Shown here in pieces: positions 1-9,188 of a stretch of 64,000 nt of DNA. This DNA is from Solibacillus sp. FSL R5-0449 (GTDB taxonomy: Bacteria; Bacillota; Bacilli; Bacillales_A; Planococcaceae), in contig NZ_CP150239.1 of NCBI RefSeq assembly GCF_037975215.1, positions 2,580,001 to 2,644,000 on the forward strand, read 5' to 3'. The position numbers and the translations under genes are program-made. Position 1 is the first letter of the stretch. Every line of letters starts with the position of its first letter. The notes under the pieces are model-generated. The model searched no databases and had not been told where the DNA came from. It was given only the letters and a program-made list of their open reading frames with translations.

Positions 1-308
1 GCTTTTCGCAGTGCTATCATAACAAAGCCGGATACGATTGCCCCGGCAAAGCCACCAGCCAAGATAACGATATCCACAATCTGTAATGCCTGAATTTTGT
101 CGCTTAAAGCCGGAAATGCTGTCCCTGCCTTAAAAAAATAATCCAAAAAGCTTACTTCATCGATGATAAAAATTACGACAACCGGATAGACAATAGCCAT
201 TAACCATGTCATCCGCAATAACATATTCAATAAAAAGCCGATCCCGAAAAACATGACAAAAAATAATACGACGGAAATAATTACTTGTACTAACGAAACA
301 TCATTCAT
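1..308 (-). CDS. yuiB: YuiB-like membrane protein (3' end outside window)
   Basis: Partial gene: the ATG is at 308 and the reading frame runs open to the left edge, so about 102 residues are visible and the stop lies outside. The N-terminal half is very hydrophobic, with two adjacent membrane segments (about residues 7-28 and 34-52). A loop and another hydrophobic segment rich in Gly/Ala (about 80-98) follow. The pattern and the MNDVSLVQ start resemble Bacillus YuiB, a small membrane protein of unknown function encoded close to the NADH dehydrogenase gene yumB, as here. The assignment rests on remembered family similarity and on context. No biochemical role is known to me. Confidence 0.7.
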   Translation of the reverse strand, partial: MNDVSLVQVIISVVLFFVMFFGIGFLLNMLLRMTWLMAIVYPVVVIFIIDEVSFLDYFFKAGTAFPALSDKIQALQIVDIVILAGGFAGAIVSGFVMIALRK

Positions 309-430
309 GTTATGTATACCCCCATTAATCTATCATAATTTTACATGATATAACGGGTGCTTTCAATTCAACATCCAAAATAACGTATAGAATACTAATA
401 TTGTAAGAAATCCTTCATAACGTAAATCGC

Positions 431-928
431 TTATTTTTTGAAAAATAGATGGTATTCGCTATAGCCGAACACGTCCCCCGGGTTCACCCCTTCAATAATC
501 GGGTGAATATGTTGTGCTGCGTGCTGGTTAGCCATTTCTCTGAGCATAACCGATGACAGTTCATGGTGAATAATTTCACTCGGTGCCATCCAGCATGCTT
601 CGCCGATTTCTCTTTCCTGCAATGTAAAAGGCTGATCATCATCTACCGGCTTACAATAAAAAATCGCCATATTATCACTAATATCATTCAGGATGACGCC
701 GGAACGAAAACCGACAAGTCCCTTTACTTCACAGAGAATCCCCGTCTCTTCCAGCACTTCACGCACAGCAGCCGTTGTAACGGTTTCAGCTGGCTGAACA
801 AATCCGGCCGGTAAAGACCATGCTCCTTTTAGTCCTCCATATGTTTTTTTCACGAGCAGCCATTCCCCTGCTGAATTTTCAACAATCGCGGCAACTCCAA
901 GCCAAACTTTTCCTCGATCCTTTTTCAT
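431..928 (-). CDS. NUDIX hydrolase
   Basis: A 165-aa NUDIX-fold pyrophosphohydrolase, probably cytosolic. It carries a complete NUDIX box: G-x5-E-x7-REVLEETG-I, starting at GFVQPAE. That box provides the metal-binding glutamates for cleaving nucleoside diphosphates linked to another moiety. The substrate cannot be read from the sequence. A longer in-frame start exists at 976, but the AAAGGGGG ribosome site lies about 10 bases before the ATG at 928, which also gives a typical MKKDRGKVWLG beginning. The gene lies between the yumB-like dehydrogenase and the yuiB-like gene on the same strand. A hairpin at 1024-1063 separates it from the dehydrogenase gene. Confidence 0.9.
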   Translation of the reverse strand: MKKDRGKVWLGVAAIVENSAGEWLLVKKTYGGLKGAWSLPAGFVQPAETVTTAAVREVLEETGILCEVKGLVGFRSGVILNDISDNMAIFYCKPVDDDQPFTLQEREIGEACWMAPSEIIHHELSSVMLREMANQHAAQHIHPIIEGVNPGDVFGYSEYHLFFKK

Positions 929-1023
929 AAATAACATTCCCCCTTTGCTGTGATAGTAATTGACTTCATACTCCACTGATTAGAAACTACTTAATTGTTG
1001 CTTCCCGTTAATACGGTGTAAAA

Positions 1024-1063
1024 AAACTTGCAAAGGAAGCGTTACACATTCGTTTGCAAGTTT
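1024..1063 (-). terminator. Rho-independent terminator after yumB-like gene
   Basis: Arms AAACTTGCAAA (1024-1034) and TTTGCAAGTTT (1053-1063) are perfectly complementary. Read on the minus strand the hairpin is followed by a T run, just downstream of the dehydrogenase stop codon. Confidence 0.85.
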
Positions 1064-1072
1064 GAAGTTCGT

Positions 1073-2284
1073 TTATATAAATTTGAATTTGCCTTTTTTC
1101 AATGTTAAGCCGACACCGCCGACTAAATACAATGCGCGGTCATCAACGACTTTCTTTAATGCCGATGCTGGCTTGCCGGTAAATTTACGGCCGAATGCTG
1201 TTCCAATAGCATCTTCTTGACCTAATGAACAAACAGCACCTTTATCATCGTAAGCAAACACTTCCGTCGGCTCATCATTCATTAAATGCTTAATATTTTT
1301 GGCGATGATTTCACCTTGCTGCATCGCAATCTGAGCTGTTGGCGGATAAGGTCTGCCTGCTTCCGCATTCAGTAAAAATGCACAGTCCCCTACGACAAAG
1401 ACATCGTCAAAGCCTGGTGCGCGCATATCTTCACGGACCGCAATACGTGCGCGGTTCGATTCAATACCGGAAGACTCGATTAATGCATTTCCTCGGACTC
1501 CCGCTGCCCATACAACAGTACCTGCTTTAATGAATTCCGTGTTTTCTTCATCTTTTTTAATGTTCACACCTTCTGCTGTCGCTTCCACAATCGGTGTGCC
1601 GATAGAAAATTCCACACCCTTTTTACGCAGCTGTTCCTGCGCATAATCGACCAACTCCGGATCAAAACCAGGTAATACAGTCGGTGCTGCTTCTACACAA
1701 AGAAGACGCACTTTTTCTTGAGGAATATCAAATTCTCTGCAAAGCTCAGGAATTCGGTTACCGAGCTCTCCTAAAAATTCTATGCCTGTAAAGCCGGCAC
1801 CGCCTACGACAATCGTAAGTTTACTGTCGTCTTTCACTTCATCCAATGTCCAGGAAGCAAACTGATATTCAATATGCTCACGGACCTGACGTGCAGTATT
1901 AATATTCGTCAATGATAATGCGTGTTCCTTCAGACCAGGAATGCCGAATGTTTCCCCTTCGAAACCTAAGCCGATCACTAAATAATCGTACGAGAACTCA
2001 CCAGCTGATGTTTCTACTTTCTTTGTATTGGCATCAATGTTTTCTACATTCGCAATGACGAACGTTACATTGTGATTAATAACTTTTGAAATCGGATAAC
2101 GGGCTTTATCCGGAGAAATCGTACCAGCCCCTACTTCATGCAGCCATGTTGTTTCATAATGATAGTCGTTTTTGTTCACTAAAATAATTTCTGCTTCATT
2201 TGTATTGATTAATTTTTGGAGATTTACAATTGTTGTTAATCCTCCATACCCTGCGCCTAATACTAAAATAGTCGGTCTTTTCAT
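1073..2284 (-). CDS. yumB: Type II NADH dehydrogenase-like FAD oxidoreductase (YumB-like)
   Basis: A 403-aa single-subunit NAD(P)H:quinone reductase-type flavoprotein. These enzymes pass electrons from NADH to the quinone pool without pumping protons and sit on the inner face of the membrane. Residues 6-16 hold the FAD-binding GAGYGG motif. A second Rossmann motif (VVGGAGFTGIE) lies near residue 160 for NADH. The C-terminal FAD motif VFVVGDCAF lies near residue 296. The length matches B. subtilis YumB (about 406 aa), and the neighbouring yuiB-like gene supports YumB rather than the main Ndh. A second paralogue lies at 8042-9109. Quinone reduction itself is inferred from the family. Confidence 0.88.
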   Translation of the reverse strand: MKRPTILVLGAGYGGLTTIVNLQKLINTNEAEIILVNKNDYHYETTWLHEVGAGTISPDKARYPISKVINHNVTFVIANVENIDANTKKVETSAGEFSYDYLVIGLGFEGETFGIPGLKEHALSLTNINTARQVREHIEYQFASWTLDEVKDDSKLTIVVGGAGFTGIEFLGELGNRIPELCREFDIPQEKVRLLCVEAAPTVLPGFDPELVDYAQEQLRKKGVEFSIGTPIVEATAEGVNIKKDEENTEFIKAGTVVWAAGVRGNALIESSGIESNRARIAVREDMRAPGFDDVFVVGDCAFLLNAEAGRPYPPTAQIAMQQGEIIAKNIKHLMNDEPTEVFAYDDKGAVCSLGQEDAIGTAFGRKFTGKPASALKKVVDDRALYLVGGVGLTLKKGKFKFI

Positions 2285-2313
2285 TCAATCAAACCCCTTC
2301 ATTTTAATGAACC

Positions 2314-2350
2314 GGCGCTATAAATCTATTTGCCATTTTTATAGAGCGCC
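2314..2350. other. Hairpin between ykuI-like and yumB-like genes
   Basis: An inverted repeat, ggcgctataaa / tttatagagcgcc, with a two-base bulge. It lies in the 150-bp gap between the two genes. No T run follows on either strand, so it looks more like a leader or mRNA-processing hairpin than a normal terminator. Confidence 0.45.
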
Positions 2351-2434
2351 AGCAAACGGTAATTTACTGAAATACTAACATAATAGTAGCGTTTTTCCTG
2401 CGTGATTTCAAACATATGGATATTAATCGTTTCG

Positions 2435-3646
2435 TCAATTTACAATGTTATGTTCATATAAATAATCGTATTTAATATCGATAAACAAAAACTCTTCGTT
2501 TGAAATAGCCATTGAATACGTACGTGTCAATTCGCCTGTTTCAATGTCACTGTAAACGGAAGACAACTCGCCTTTATTGTCTTTTGTCATTTTAATAATG
2601 TTCAACAGGAAGTATGGTCGCCAGCTCCAGTTTTTGCCGATGATCTCTTCTTGCTTTTCCCATTTCCCCTCGTTCCAGCGGATATTCGGGGATGTCTGGA
2701 AACCATTGCTGTCACAAATATAAATACGAAATGCACATTTTTCCAAAGCATTTGCCAGCTGCATCATTTTATCAATCTGTGAAGTGGATGGATTGATTTG
2801 CTCAACTGTTGAACAAATCGTCCGTTCAAGACGTTTCATTTCTTCATACTTTTGAAGAAGGAGTTTCTTTTCCGTTGCAATAAACTGTTCACAATCTTTG
2901 CGAAAGCGTTCTTTTAAAGCATCGCGTACTTGCAGCTCTTTATGCGGCAGTTGCAAATAAGGTCCTTTAAAATAACGGGTACCGTTTTTCCATCCGTGCT
3001 GTAATTGGTACACTGTTTCAATATTTTCGACTAATAATTGCGTCCCCATCTTTACGGCAAGTGTTCGAATTGTTGAAAACGCATGGTTTTGCGCTCCCCA
3101 TAAATTATAGTTCAACTGGGCGACGTTGATTTTAAGGATAGCCGGTTCAAGCAGTAAAATATTTTCAAGCTGGGTTTGCGGACCGACATCTGCCAAAGCA
3201 ATTTTGATGCCATATGTTTTAATATAGCGAATTAAATGCTGCAGCTGATTCAGCTCTCCTTCATAAAGATGTTCCGTCATGACAAGGGTAATGTTTGGGA
3301 GGTTCGATTCGGCAACTGTTTCTTTCAGCATCGTAAAATAACTTTCCCCAAAATCCAGTAAAAGCAGTTCGGGGTTGCATGGAATATACAAGCCAACATC
3401 GTCAATCAAATGAGCAACATTTTGCAATGATCGGGAAACAAAAATTTGCTCAATTTCTGCTCTAATATCTGCTGGTACGTCTTTTTCATATGTAAATTGC
3501 TCAATATTGATCGGTTCATTTTCATTTTCACTTTCCACTTGGCCTATCGCTTCATAAGCCACAATGCGATGACCATCTGCACTATAGATTGGCTCATATA
3601 AAATTTCGATTTGATCTAACTTATCCAGTAACTCTAAAACACTCAT
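2435..3646 (-). CDS. ykuI: YkuI-like degenerate EAL-domain cyclic-di-GMP receptor
   Basis: A 403-aa cytosolic protein resembling B. subtilis YkuI along its whole length: an EAL domain (about 10-250), a helical linker, and a C-terminal PAS-like YkuI_C domain (about 275-400, with FRIYICD and NWSWRPYFL blocks). The EAL signature is degenerate. The E-x-L-x-R motif reads E32-A-I-G-Q36, so the ligand-binding Arg is Gln. The DDFG motif reads A152-D-V-G, so the first metal-binding Asp is lost. N91 and E125 are present. YkuI is known to bind cyclic-di-GMP with little or no hydrolysis, and these losses point the same way. A GGGGG ribosome site precedes the ATG. Confidence 0.85.
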   Translation of the reverse strand: MSVLELLDKLDQIEILYEPIYSADGHRIVAYEAIGQVESENENEPINIEQFTYEKDVPADIRAEIEQIFVSRSLQNVAHLIDDVGLYIPCNPELLLLDFGESYFTMLKETVAESNLPNITLVMTEHLYEGELNQLQHLIRYIKTYGIKIALADVGPQTQLENILLLEPAILKINVAQLNYNLWGAQNHAFSTIRTLAVKMGTQLLVENIETVYQLQHGWKNGTRYFKGPYLQLPHKELQVRDALKERFRKDCEQFIATEKKLLLQKYEEMKRLERTICSTVEQINPSTSQIDKMMQLANALEKCAFRIYICDSNGFQTSPNIRWNEGKWEKQEEIIGKNWSWRPYFLLNIIKMTKDNKGELSSVYSDIETGELTRTYSMAISNEEFLFIDIKYDYLYEHNIVN

Positions 3647-3801
3647 TTAAAAAGCCCCCTAGCAGTATGGTAATAAATCTATAATAATTCAATCCTTATA
3701 ATAATACAAAACCAACCGATAAAACATAGTTATTTTATAGGAAATATAAGTTTTAAAATTAAGATAATTTATTTTTTCTATGAAAAGGTCGATTTTATAT
3801 A

Positions 3802-3834
3802 AAAACCTTTAACGGCAGTACACCGCTAAAGGTT
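3802..3834 (-). terminator. Terminator after chemoreceptor gene
   Basis: Arms AAACCTTTAaCGG and CCGcTAAAGGTTT with a short loop, followed on the minus strand by a T-rich stretch. It lies about 50 bp after the chemoreceptor stop codon. Confidence 0.85.
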
Positions 3835-3884
3835 TCAACATTAGTTATATTTTATTCACAGTGCAGTCAAGCTGCCTAAATTAA

Positions 3885-5651
3885 TTAAAGTTTAAACTCA
3901 CCAACTAATGCATTGAGTTCTTCCGCCAAATCGGCAAGATGTTTCGAACTGCCTGCTACTTCCTCCATAATACTGCTCGTTTGTTGAACAGATGCTGCTG
4001 TTTGTTCGATGCCGGCAGCGGATTCCTCGGAGACCGATGCAACTTCTTCAACGGACCCATTCATCACTTGTGTACTGGCTGTAATTTCCGATAAGTTTTG
4101 GCCGATCGTTGTAATACTATTTACCATTTCTTTTACAGCACTACTAATCCCTTCGAAAGTTTCACCTGTTGATTCAATTTGGATTTTTCCTTGCTCGACT
4201 TCTTTATAGCCCGTTTGCAGTGAGTCAGAAACAAAAAAAGTTTCCTTTTGAATATTGTCCACAATCCCCGTAATATCTGTTACAGAATTAGATACTTGCT
4301 CAGCCAGCTTCCTTACCTCATCAGCAACTACAGCAAATCCTTTACCGTGTTCTCCAGCTCTTGCAGCTTCAATTGCAGCATTTAAAGCAAGGAGATTCGT
4401 CTGATCGGCTACATCTTTAATGACCGTCACTAAATTGGATATTTCCTGTGACTGCTTATCTAATCCGGCAACCTTTTTTACTGATTCATTTACAATGGCA
4501 TGGATTTTTTCCATCTGCTGAATTGATTTTTTCATTAGTTCAGATCCGTCATTGGTCATACTTAATACGTCTTTTGAATTCTCCTCTATCCGTAACCCAT
4601 TCTCATTCGCATCATGGACTCTTTCAACAAACGTATTCATCACCGATGCCAGTTCACTCGCATTATGAGCCTGTGTTTCCGAACCTGCAGCCAATTCTTG
4701 CATAGTAGATGCCACTTGCTCCGATCCCAACCTTACTTCATCGGCCGATTGTGATAGTTCTTCACTTTGGCTCGTTAATAACTCTGAAGTATCGGCAACT
4801 TTTTTCATCGAATTTTTAAGATTTTTATGTAATAGATTGATGGCATCCGCCAATTTGCCTATTTCGTCTTTTGATTTAACTAACAGCAGTTCTTTCGTTA
4901 AATCACCATTGGCCAAATACCCCATCTGTTCAGTAACTTTAATGATTGGCTTAGTAATTAAATTAGTGTAGAACCAAATAATGATTACCCCTAGAATAAT
5001 TGAAATCCCCATAACAATAAGAATAATTGTCAACAACTCTGTAGCAGGCTGATTAAAATCCATCATATAGGTACTGGCAGTTACTACCCAGTCCCAGTTT
5101 GGATCTACTTTTGAATAGGAAACCTTCTCCTCAATTTGCTCTTTATTATTTGGCAATGCGGAATTATAAAAAGTAAACCCACCGCCGTTATTTGCTGTTT
5201 TAATCATCTCTTGAGCGAATTTCACACCGTTCTCATCCACATCATCCCATGCACTCGCACCCTCTTTAGATGGATGCGCTATACGGGTTCCATCTTGACT
5301 ATAAACAATCATATAGCCGTTTTCCCCAAGATCGATTGAAGAGTTTATAGGTCGAACGCCATCCCCATTCTTTTCGCCTAAAATAATCTCCTTTACTTTC
5401 TCTTGAGCACTTTCAAGTGGAATATTCCCTTTTTCAACTTCCGTATTATAAGCATCTATTGTAGCAAGTGTAAATTCAACACTGTTTTGCAAGTTTGTTT
5501 TACCTAATTTCTCTAAGCTGGTAGAGCTTTTCTGGTAACTTGTCATTCCAATTACAATCATCGGCACAATCAAAAGTAAAATAGAAATAACAATTAACTT
5601 TGATTTAATGGAAGAGTTAGATTTAGACCTGGATTTAGATTGTTTTTTCAT
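3885..5651 (-). CDS. Methyl-accepting chemotaxis protein (Cache-type sensor)
   Basis: A 588-aa transmembrane chemoreceptor. The N-terminus is basic and is followed by membrane segment 1 (about 18-38). An extracellular Cache-like ligand domain (about 40-200) has the [10 protein letters not shown] and [11 protein letters not shown] blocks typical of this class. Membrane segment 2 (about 205-230), a HAMP region and a long coiled-coil signalling domain follow. The hairpin tip that contacts CheA/CheW is intact near [19 protein letters not shown]. The ligand is unknown. The gene stands alone with its own terminator, and no che genes are nearby. A strong AAGGGGTG site precedes the ATG. Confidence 0.95.
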   Translation of the reverse strand: MKKQSKSRSKSNSSIKSKLIVISILLLIVPMIVIGMTSYQKSSTSLEKLGKTNLQNSVEFTLATIDAYNTEVEKGNIPLESAQEKVKEIILGEKNGDGVRPINSSIDLGENGYMIVYSQDGTRIAHPSKEGASAWDDVDENGVKFAQEMIKTANNGGGFTFYNSALPNNKEQIEEKVSYSKVDPNWDWVVTASTYMMDFNQPATELLTIILIVMGISIILGVIIIWFYTNLITKPIIKVTEQMGYLANGDLTKELLLVKSKDEIGKLADAINLLHKNLKNSMKKVADTSELLTSQSEELSQSADEVRLGSEQVASTMQELAAGSETQAHNASELASVMNTFVERVHDANENGLRIEENSKDVLSMTNDGSELMKKSIQQMEKIHAIVNESVKKVAGLDKQSQEISNLVTVIKDVADQTNLLALNAAIEAARAGEHGKGFAVVADEVRKLAEQVSNSVTDITGIVDNIQKETFFVSDSLQTGYKEVEQGKIQIESTGETFEGISSAVKEMVNSITTIGQNLSEITASTQVMNGSVEEVASVSEESAAGIEQTAASVQQTSSIMEEVAGSSKHLADLAEELNALVGEFKL

Positions 5652-5893
5652 TATTATACACCCCTTGTATTCATATATTTGGTTACTGAAACTAATTAAC
5701 CTATATAATTATAGAGTTAATGAACTATTACTCACGATAGAATAGAGTATAAATAACTTCCCCACAACTACAAAATATAGATAAAAGTACTAGTTTTAAT
5801 TCCCGAATGTCATTTTACCCCAACTTTTTACTTAATCCAACATATTTTTACAGAATTTACTCTTTCAGTAGTTTATTTTGTTTTTTCACACAC

Positions 5894-5946
5894 AAAAAAA
5901 GCCTCTTTGATTTGTCATGTTTATTAACATCACAAATCAAAGAGAC
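5894..5946 (-). terminator. Terminator after yutM
   Basis: A long hairpin whose arms agcctctttgatttgt and acaaatcaaagagact flank a short A/T loop. On the minus strand a seven-T tract follows, directly after the yutM stop. Confidence 0.9.
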
Positions 5947-5963
5947 TCGTTATTCACAATCCA

Positions 5964-6338
5964 TTATTCACATGGTTGCTCTACTGCCGGACGTGCTGCT
6001 GCTTTAAAGCTTGTGCCGCATCCGCATGAAGCAAGTGCGTTCGGGTTGTCGATTGTGAAACCGCCGCCCATTAATGATTGTTTAAAATCAATTTTCGTTC
6101 CTTGTAAAATGCCCGCATCTTCTTCAGATACGATAATTTGAATGCCATGTTGGTTGTCAACAAAGTCATCGTCATTAATTGTTTGTTCAAATGCCATACC
6201 ATATGAAAGACCACTGCAACCTCCGCCTTTTACTGCTACACGCAGGCTCGCATTTTCTTCTTCGTTATGAACCATCATTTCTTTGACTTGAAATGAGGCC
6301 GCTTCTGTTAAAATGATTACTTGTTTTTCACTTGCCAT
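5964..6338 (-). CDS. yutM: A-type Fe-S cluster carrier (HesB/IscA/ErpA family)
   Basis: A 124-aa cytosolic A-type carrier that accepts Fe-S clusters and passes them to apo-enzymes. The three conserved cysteines are present: GGGCSGLSYG in the middle and the C-terminal CGCG. Sequence and length match B. subtilis YutM (about 120 aa). The frame is open from a GTG nine bases upstream, but the AGTAGGTG ribosome site is spaced correctly for the ATG at 6338, giving the start MASEKQ. It has its own terminator. It complements the suf operon at 18-23 kb and the Nfu-like gene at 7294. Confidence 0.93.
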   Translation of the reverse strand: MASEKQVIILTEAASFQVKEMMVHNEEENASLRVAVKGGGCSGLSYGMAFEQTINDDDFVDNQHGIQIIVSEEDAGILQGTKIDFKQSLMGGGFTIDNPNALASCGCGTSFKAAARPAVEQPCE

Positions 6339-6503
6339 TCCAGTCACCTACTTTCTTTTATTAATCATAACAATTGTAAAAGCTATCTGACAACAAAACT
6401 GCTCTACCTGATTATATTCCTGTGTTGCCTAAAAAGGGATAAGGATAAAATACCTAAAAAATTCACACAAATTCAGTAAATTACTCACACTTATTTAAAT
6501 TTC

Positions 6504-6514
6504 CTTGCTATAAT
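6504..6514 (+). promoter_or_regulatory. Extended -10 promoter for the DUF2225 gene
   Basis: A TATAAT hexamer at 6509-6514 is preceded by TGC, giving an extended -10 (TGnTATAAT). No good -35 box is visible, which is common for this class. The ATG lies 36 bp downstream of the hexamer. Confidence 0.55.
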
Positions 6515-6549
6515 AAGGGAACATATTTAAACGAAAGGTATGAAACTTT

Positions 6550-7242
6550 ATGGAAATTTCCCCATATTACGAAAAGACAGTGAACTGTATTCATTGCAAG
6601 AAAAGTTTTTCAACACTTAAAGTTCGTACCAAATCCATAAAAATTGAACATACAGCATCCGATTTTCAGCCGGTCTATACAGACAATAACGTAAATGCAT
6701 TATATTATAATGTTTTTGTCTGTCAGCATTGCGGGTTTTCATTTACTGAAGACTTCAGTAAAAATTTTGCTCCAGGTGTGCAAGAACAAATCAATGAAAA
6801 AATTTGCAGTCATTGGGTACCGCACAGTTTCAGTAAAGAGCGTACTGTTTTCGAAGCAATTCAAACCTATAAGCTCGCGTTGTTTTGTGCAACGATCAAA
6901 AAAGAAAAATTCGTCATTACTTCCGGCTTGGCATTGCGCCTGGCTTGGTTATATCGGTCAATAAAAAATGATATACAGGAACAGCGCTTTTTAAAGTTGG
7001 CCCGTGATCATTACATGGAAAGCTATTCTACGGAAGATTATGCAGGTACATCGATGTCGGATGTACGGATTGTATACATGGTTGCTGAACTGTCTCGTCG
7101 CATCGGAGATTATGAAAATGCAACACGTTTCTTTTCACGTGTAATTGAAAGCCAGCGTGTAGGCGGTGAAGCCAAACTTGTTAATATGGCTAAAGAACAA
7201 TGGGAATTAGTTCGTGAAGCACGCGGTAAAATCGCCCTATAA
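6550..7242 (+). CDS. DUF2225 family protein with zinc-ribbon-like N-terminus
   Basis: A 230-aa cytosolic protein of the uncharacterised DUF2225 family. Two CxxC pairs (CIHCKKSF near residue 13 and CQHCGFSF near residue 60) frame what is probably a metal-binding ribbon. The C-terminal half, with repeated helices around ALRLAWLYRS and AELSRRIGDYENATRFF, looks like tetratricopeptide repeats. A GAAAGG site precedes the ATG. The gene is monocistronic, opposed to its neighbours and closed by a bidirectional terminator. Function is unknown. A protein-protein interaction role is only inferred from the TPR-like part. Confidence 0.85.
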   Translation: MEISPYYEKTVNCIHCKKSFSTLKVRTKSIKIEHTASDFQPVYTDNNVNALYYNVFVCQHCGFSFTEDFSKNFAPGVQEQINEKICSHWVPHSFSKERTVFEAIQTYKLALFCATIKKEKFVITSGLALRLAWLYRSIKNDIQEQRFLKLARDHYMESYSTEDYAGTSMSDVRIVYMVAELSRRIGDYENATRFFSRVIESQRVGGEAKLVNMAKEQWELVREARGKIAL

Positions 7243-7245
7243 AAG

Positions 7246-7282
7246 AGAGCTGCCAAGGAAGCAATACTTTCTTGGCAGCTCT
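7246..7282. terminator. Bidirectional terminator between DUF2225 gene and yutI
   Basis: A perfect 12-bp stem: agagctgccaag (7246-7257) with cttggcagctct (7271-7282). It is flanked by A and T runs, so it can end the two converging genes. Confidence 0.9.
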
Positions 7283-7293
7283 TTTAATTTAAA

Positions 7294-7530
7294 TTAGAAA
7301 ACTTGTTCTACTTCAAGGATACCTGGCACTTCTTCTAAAAGTGCACGTTCGATACCTGCTTTTAATGTGATTGTAGAACTTGGGCAGCTACCGCATGCGC
7401 CTAGTAAACGCAATTTCACGATACCATCTTCAATATCTACCAATTCACAGTCCCCGCCGTCTCGTAATAAGAACGGACGTAATTTATCTAAAACTTCTTG
7501 TACTTGTGCATATTGTTCTGTTTCTGTCAT
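7294..7530 (-). CDS. yutI: NifU C-terminal domain (Nfu-type) Fe-S scaffold protein
   Basis: A 78-aa stand-alone Nfu domain. The cluster-binding motif is intact: [12 protein letters not shown], with the two cysteines as CxxC. The sequence also has the typical [15 protein letters not shown] beginning. Nfu proteins hold a [4Fe-4S] cluster between two protomers and pass it to target enzymes. It is shorter than B. subtilis YutI (about 111 aa) and consists almost only of the domain. The AAGGGAG site fits the ATG. Its neighbour yuzD is divergent, as in B. subtilis. Confidence 0.92.
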   Translation of the reverse strand: MTETEQYAQVQEVLDKLRPFLLRDGGDCELVDIEDGIVKLRLLGACGSCPSSTITLKAGIERALLEEVPGILEVEQVF

Positions 7531-7614
7531 TTTGCTCGACTCCCTTCATTAAAATCATTATAATGTGAAGGAGCAAAAAAATCCATTATTGAATAACGAA
7601 AGGTTGGAATTCCT

Positions 7615-7947
7615 ATGTCACAATCTCATCCAGTTATAGAAGTATTCGGCGCTGACATCATCTGTGCCAGCTGTGTAAATGCACCATCTTCCAAAGATAC
7701 ATACGAATGGCTCCAAGCTGCAATTTCACGAAAATATCCGGAACAGCCGTTTACGATCCGCTATATCGATATTGAAGGTGTAATTGATAATGAACGTGAT
7801 CAAGATTACGCAAACCGTATTCAAGAAGATGAATTTTTCTACCCTTTAGTGCTAGTCAATGATGAAGTAGTTGGTGAAGGCTATGTGCAGATTAAGCCTG
7901 TTTTTACAGCGCTTGAATCAGCGGGCTTCGTACCAACTGAAGAGTAA
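7615..7947 (+). CDS. yuzD: YuzD family protein (DUF1462)
   Basis: A 110-aa small cytosolic protein of the YuzD/DUF1462 family. It has a thioredoxin-like pattern: a beta strand with the redox-like motif CASCVNAPS near residue 19 and a YPLVLVNDEVVGEG strand near residue 77. The cysteine pair after the first strand suggests thiol or metal chemistry, but no activity is established. It lies between yutI (divergent) and yutJ (convergent), the B. subtilis arrangement. The GAAAGG ribosome site is a little far (about 11 bases) from the ATG. Confidence 0.9.
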   Translation: MSQSHPVIEVFGADIICASCVNAPSSKDTYEWLQAAISRKYPEQPFTIRYIDIEGVIDNERDQDYANRIQEDEFFYPLVLVNDEVVGEGYVQIKPVFTALESAGFVPTEE

Positions 7948-7961
7948 ATTATAACATAAAC

Positions 7962-8001
7962 AAAAAATTCAATTTTCTCCTCGAGGAAATTGAATTTTTT
8001 T
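7962..8001. terminator. Bidirectional terminator between yuzD and yutJ
   Basis: The inverted repeat aaaaattcaattttctcc / ggaaattgaattttttt has mismatches only near the loop. It lies between the convergent yuzD and yutJ genes. Confidence 0.85.
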
Positions 8002-8041
8002 GTTTAAAGTCAAATTGCTTCCATTGCTTGGACACCCAATT

Positions 8042-9109
8042 TTAGTTTTCGTTTTGCTTTTTATAGTACCAAAGCAGACCCGACTTCATAAGGCGTGCAA
8101 TGCGTCCTGTTACCGTTGTATCAGCCAGATGAACGAAACCTTGCTTTTTACCAAGGGAGCCCATAAAGCCTTTCATTTTGATCTCTGAAAGCTTTTCTGG
8201 AAGTGGCTCGCCTTTCCAGCGCATTTTTAGAACTTTCACGATACGTTCGCCTTGTTCTTCTGCCAATTGCGCTGTTGGAGGTAGATGTGAAGAAGCACAG
8301 TCTCCAACTACAAATACGTTTTCATCCCCAACTACATGATAATGATCCGTAATGATCGGACGATTGAATTTATCCTTTTCAACATCCAGTTCACGAACGA
8401 TTTTCACAGGCTGTACACCAGCTGTCCATACGATTACATCCGCTTCAATTACTTCATCGTGATTGTATAAACGACCTTCTTCAACGCGAGTAATATTCGA
8501 TTCCGCAATTACATCTACGTTGTGTTTAATAAACCAAGACTTAATATACTCACTTAGCTTTTCCGGGAAATCACGTAAAATACGGTGTGAGCGGTCAAAT
8601 AATTTAATTTTTAAATCCGAACGACTTTCACGCAATTCACTTGCAAGCTCGATTCCTGACAGACCTGCACCAATAATGGCAACAGTCGAACCTGGAGCCA
8701 ATCCGCATACTTTTTCAAATGTTCTACGTGATTTGGCGATTGTTTGAATACTATATGTGAATTCATCGGCACCCGGCACTCCATGATACTTATCAATACA
8801 GCCTAAGCCAATAACAAGCTGATCATAAGAAAGCTCCCCGCCGTCACCCAGGTAAATTTTTTTATCTTCACGGTCGATGCGTACTACTTCTCCGTAAACG
8901 CATTTTAATCGTTCATGTTCCGGGAACGCAACACGAACTTCCTTATCTGTTGATGTACCCGCAGCAAGTGCATAAAATTCTGTTTTCAAACTATGGAATG
9001 GTGTACGGTCTACCAATGTAATCTCTACATCTGCTGGTAAGCTTGGTAATAGACGAAGTAAAATTCGCATATTTCCGTAGCCGCCACCCAATAATACTAA
9101 CTTTTGCAT
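8042..9109 (-). CDS. yutJ: YutJ-like NADH dehydrogenase-family flavoprotein
   Basis: A 355-aa FAD/NAD(P) oxidoreductase of the type II NADH dehydrogenase family. It has LLGGGYGN near the N-terminus for FAD, AIIGAGLSGIELA near residue 145 for the nucleotide, and NVFVVGDCA near residue 270. The length equals B. subtilis YutJ. The chosen start (MQKLVLLGG) is five codons inside the longest frame because the GAGGGA ribosome site overlaps the upstream ATG. The promoter region carries two Rex/Fnr-like operators, one covering the -35 box, so expression probably responds to NADH/NAD or oxygen. It is a paralogue of the gene at 1073. Confidence 0.9.
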   Translation of the reverse strand: MQKLVLLGGGYGNMRILLRLLPSLPADVEITLVDRTPFHSLKTEFYALAAGTSTDKEVRVAFPEHERLKCVYGEVVRIDREDKKIYLGDGGELSYDQLVIGLGCIDKYHGVPGADEFTYSIQTIAKSRRTFEKVCGLAPGSTVAIIGAGLSGIELASELRESRSDLKIKLFDRSHRILRDFPEKLSEYIKSWFIKHNVDVIAESNITRVEEGRLYNHDEVIEADVIVWTAGVQPVKIVRELDVEKDKFNRPIITDHYHVVGDENVFVVGDCASSHLPPTAQLAEEQGERIVKVLKMRWKGEPLPEKLSEIKMKGFMGSLGKKQGFVHLADTTVTGRIARLMKSGLLWYYKKQNEN

Positions 9110-9188
9110 AGCATATTCCCTCATATCTGTAAGTAATCAATTAAGAAGCTCCATACCTCAAAATTGTGTTCTCAAAGTTTCCATAAGT

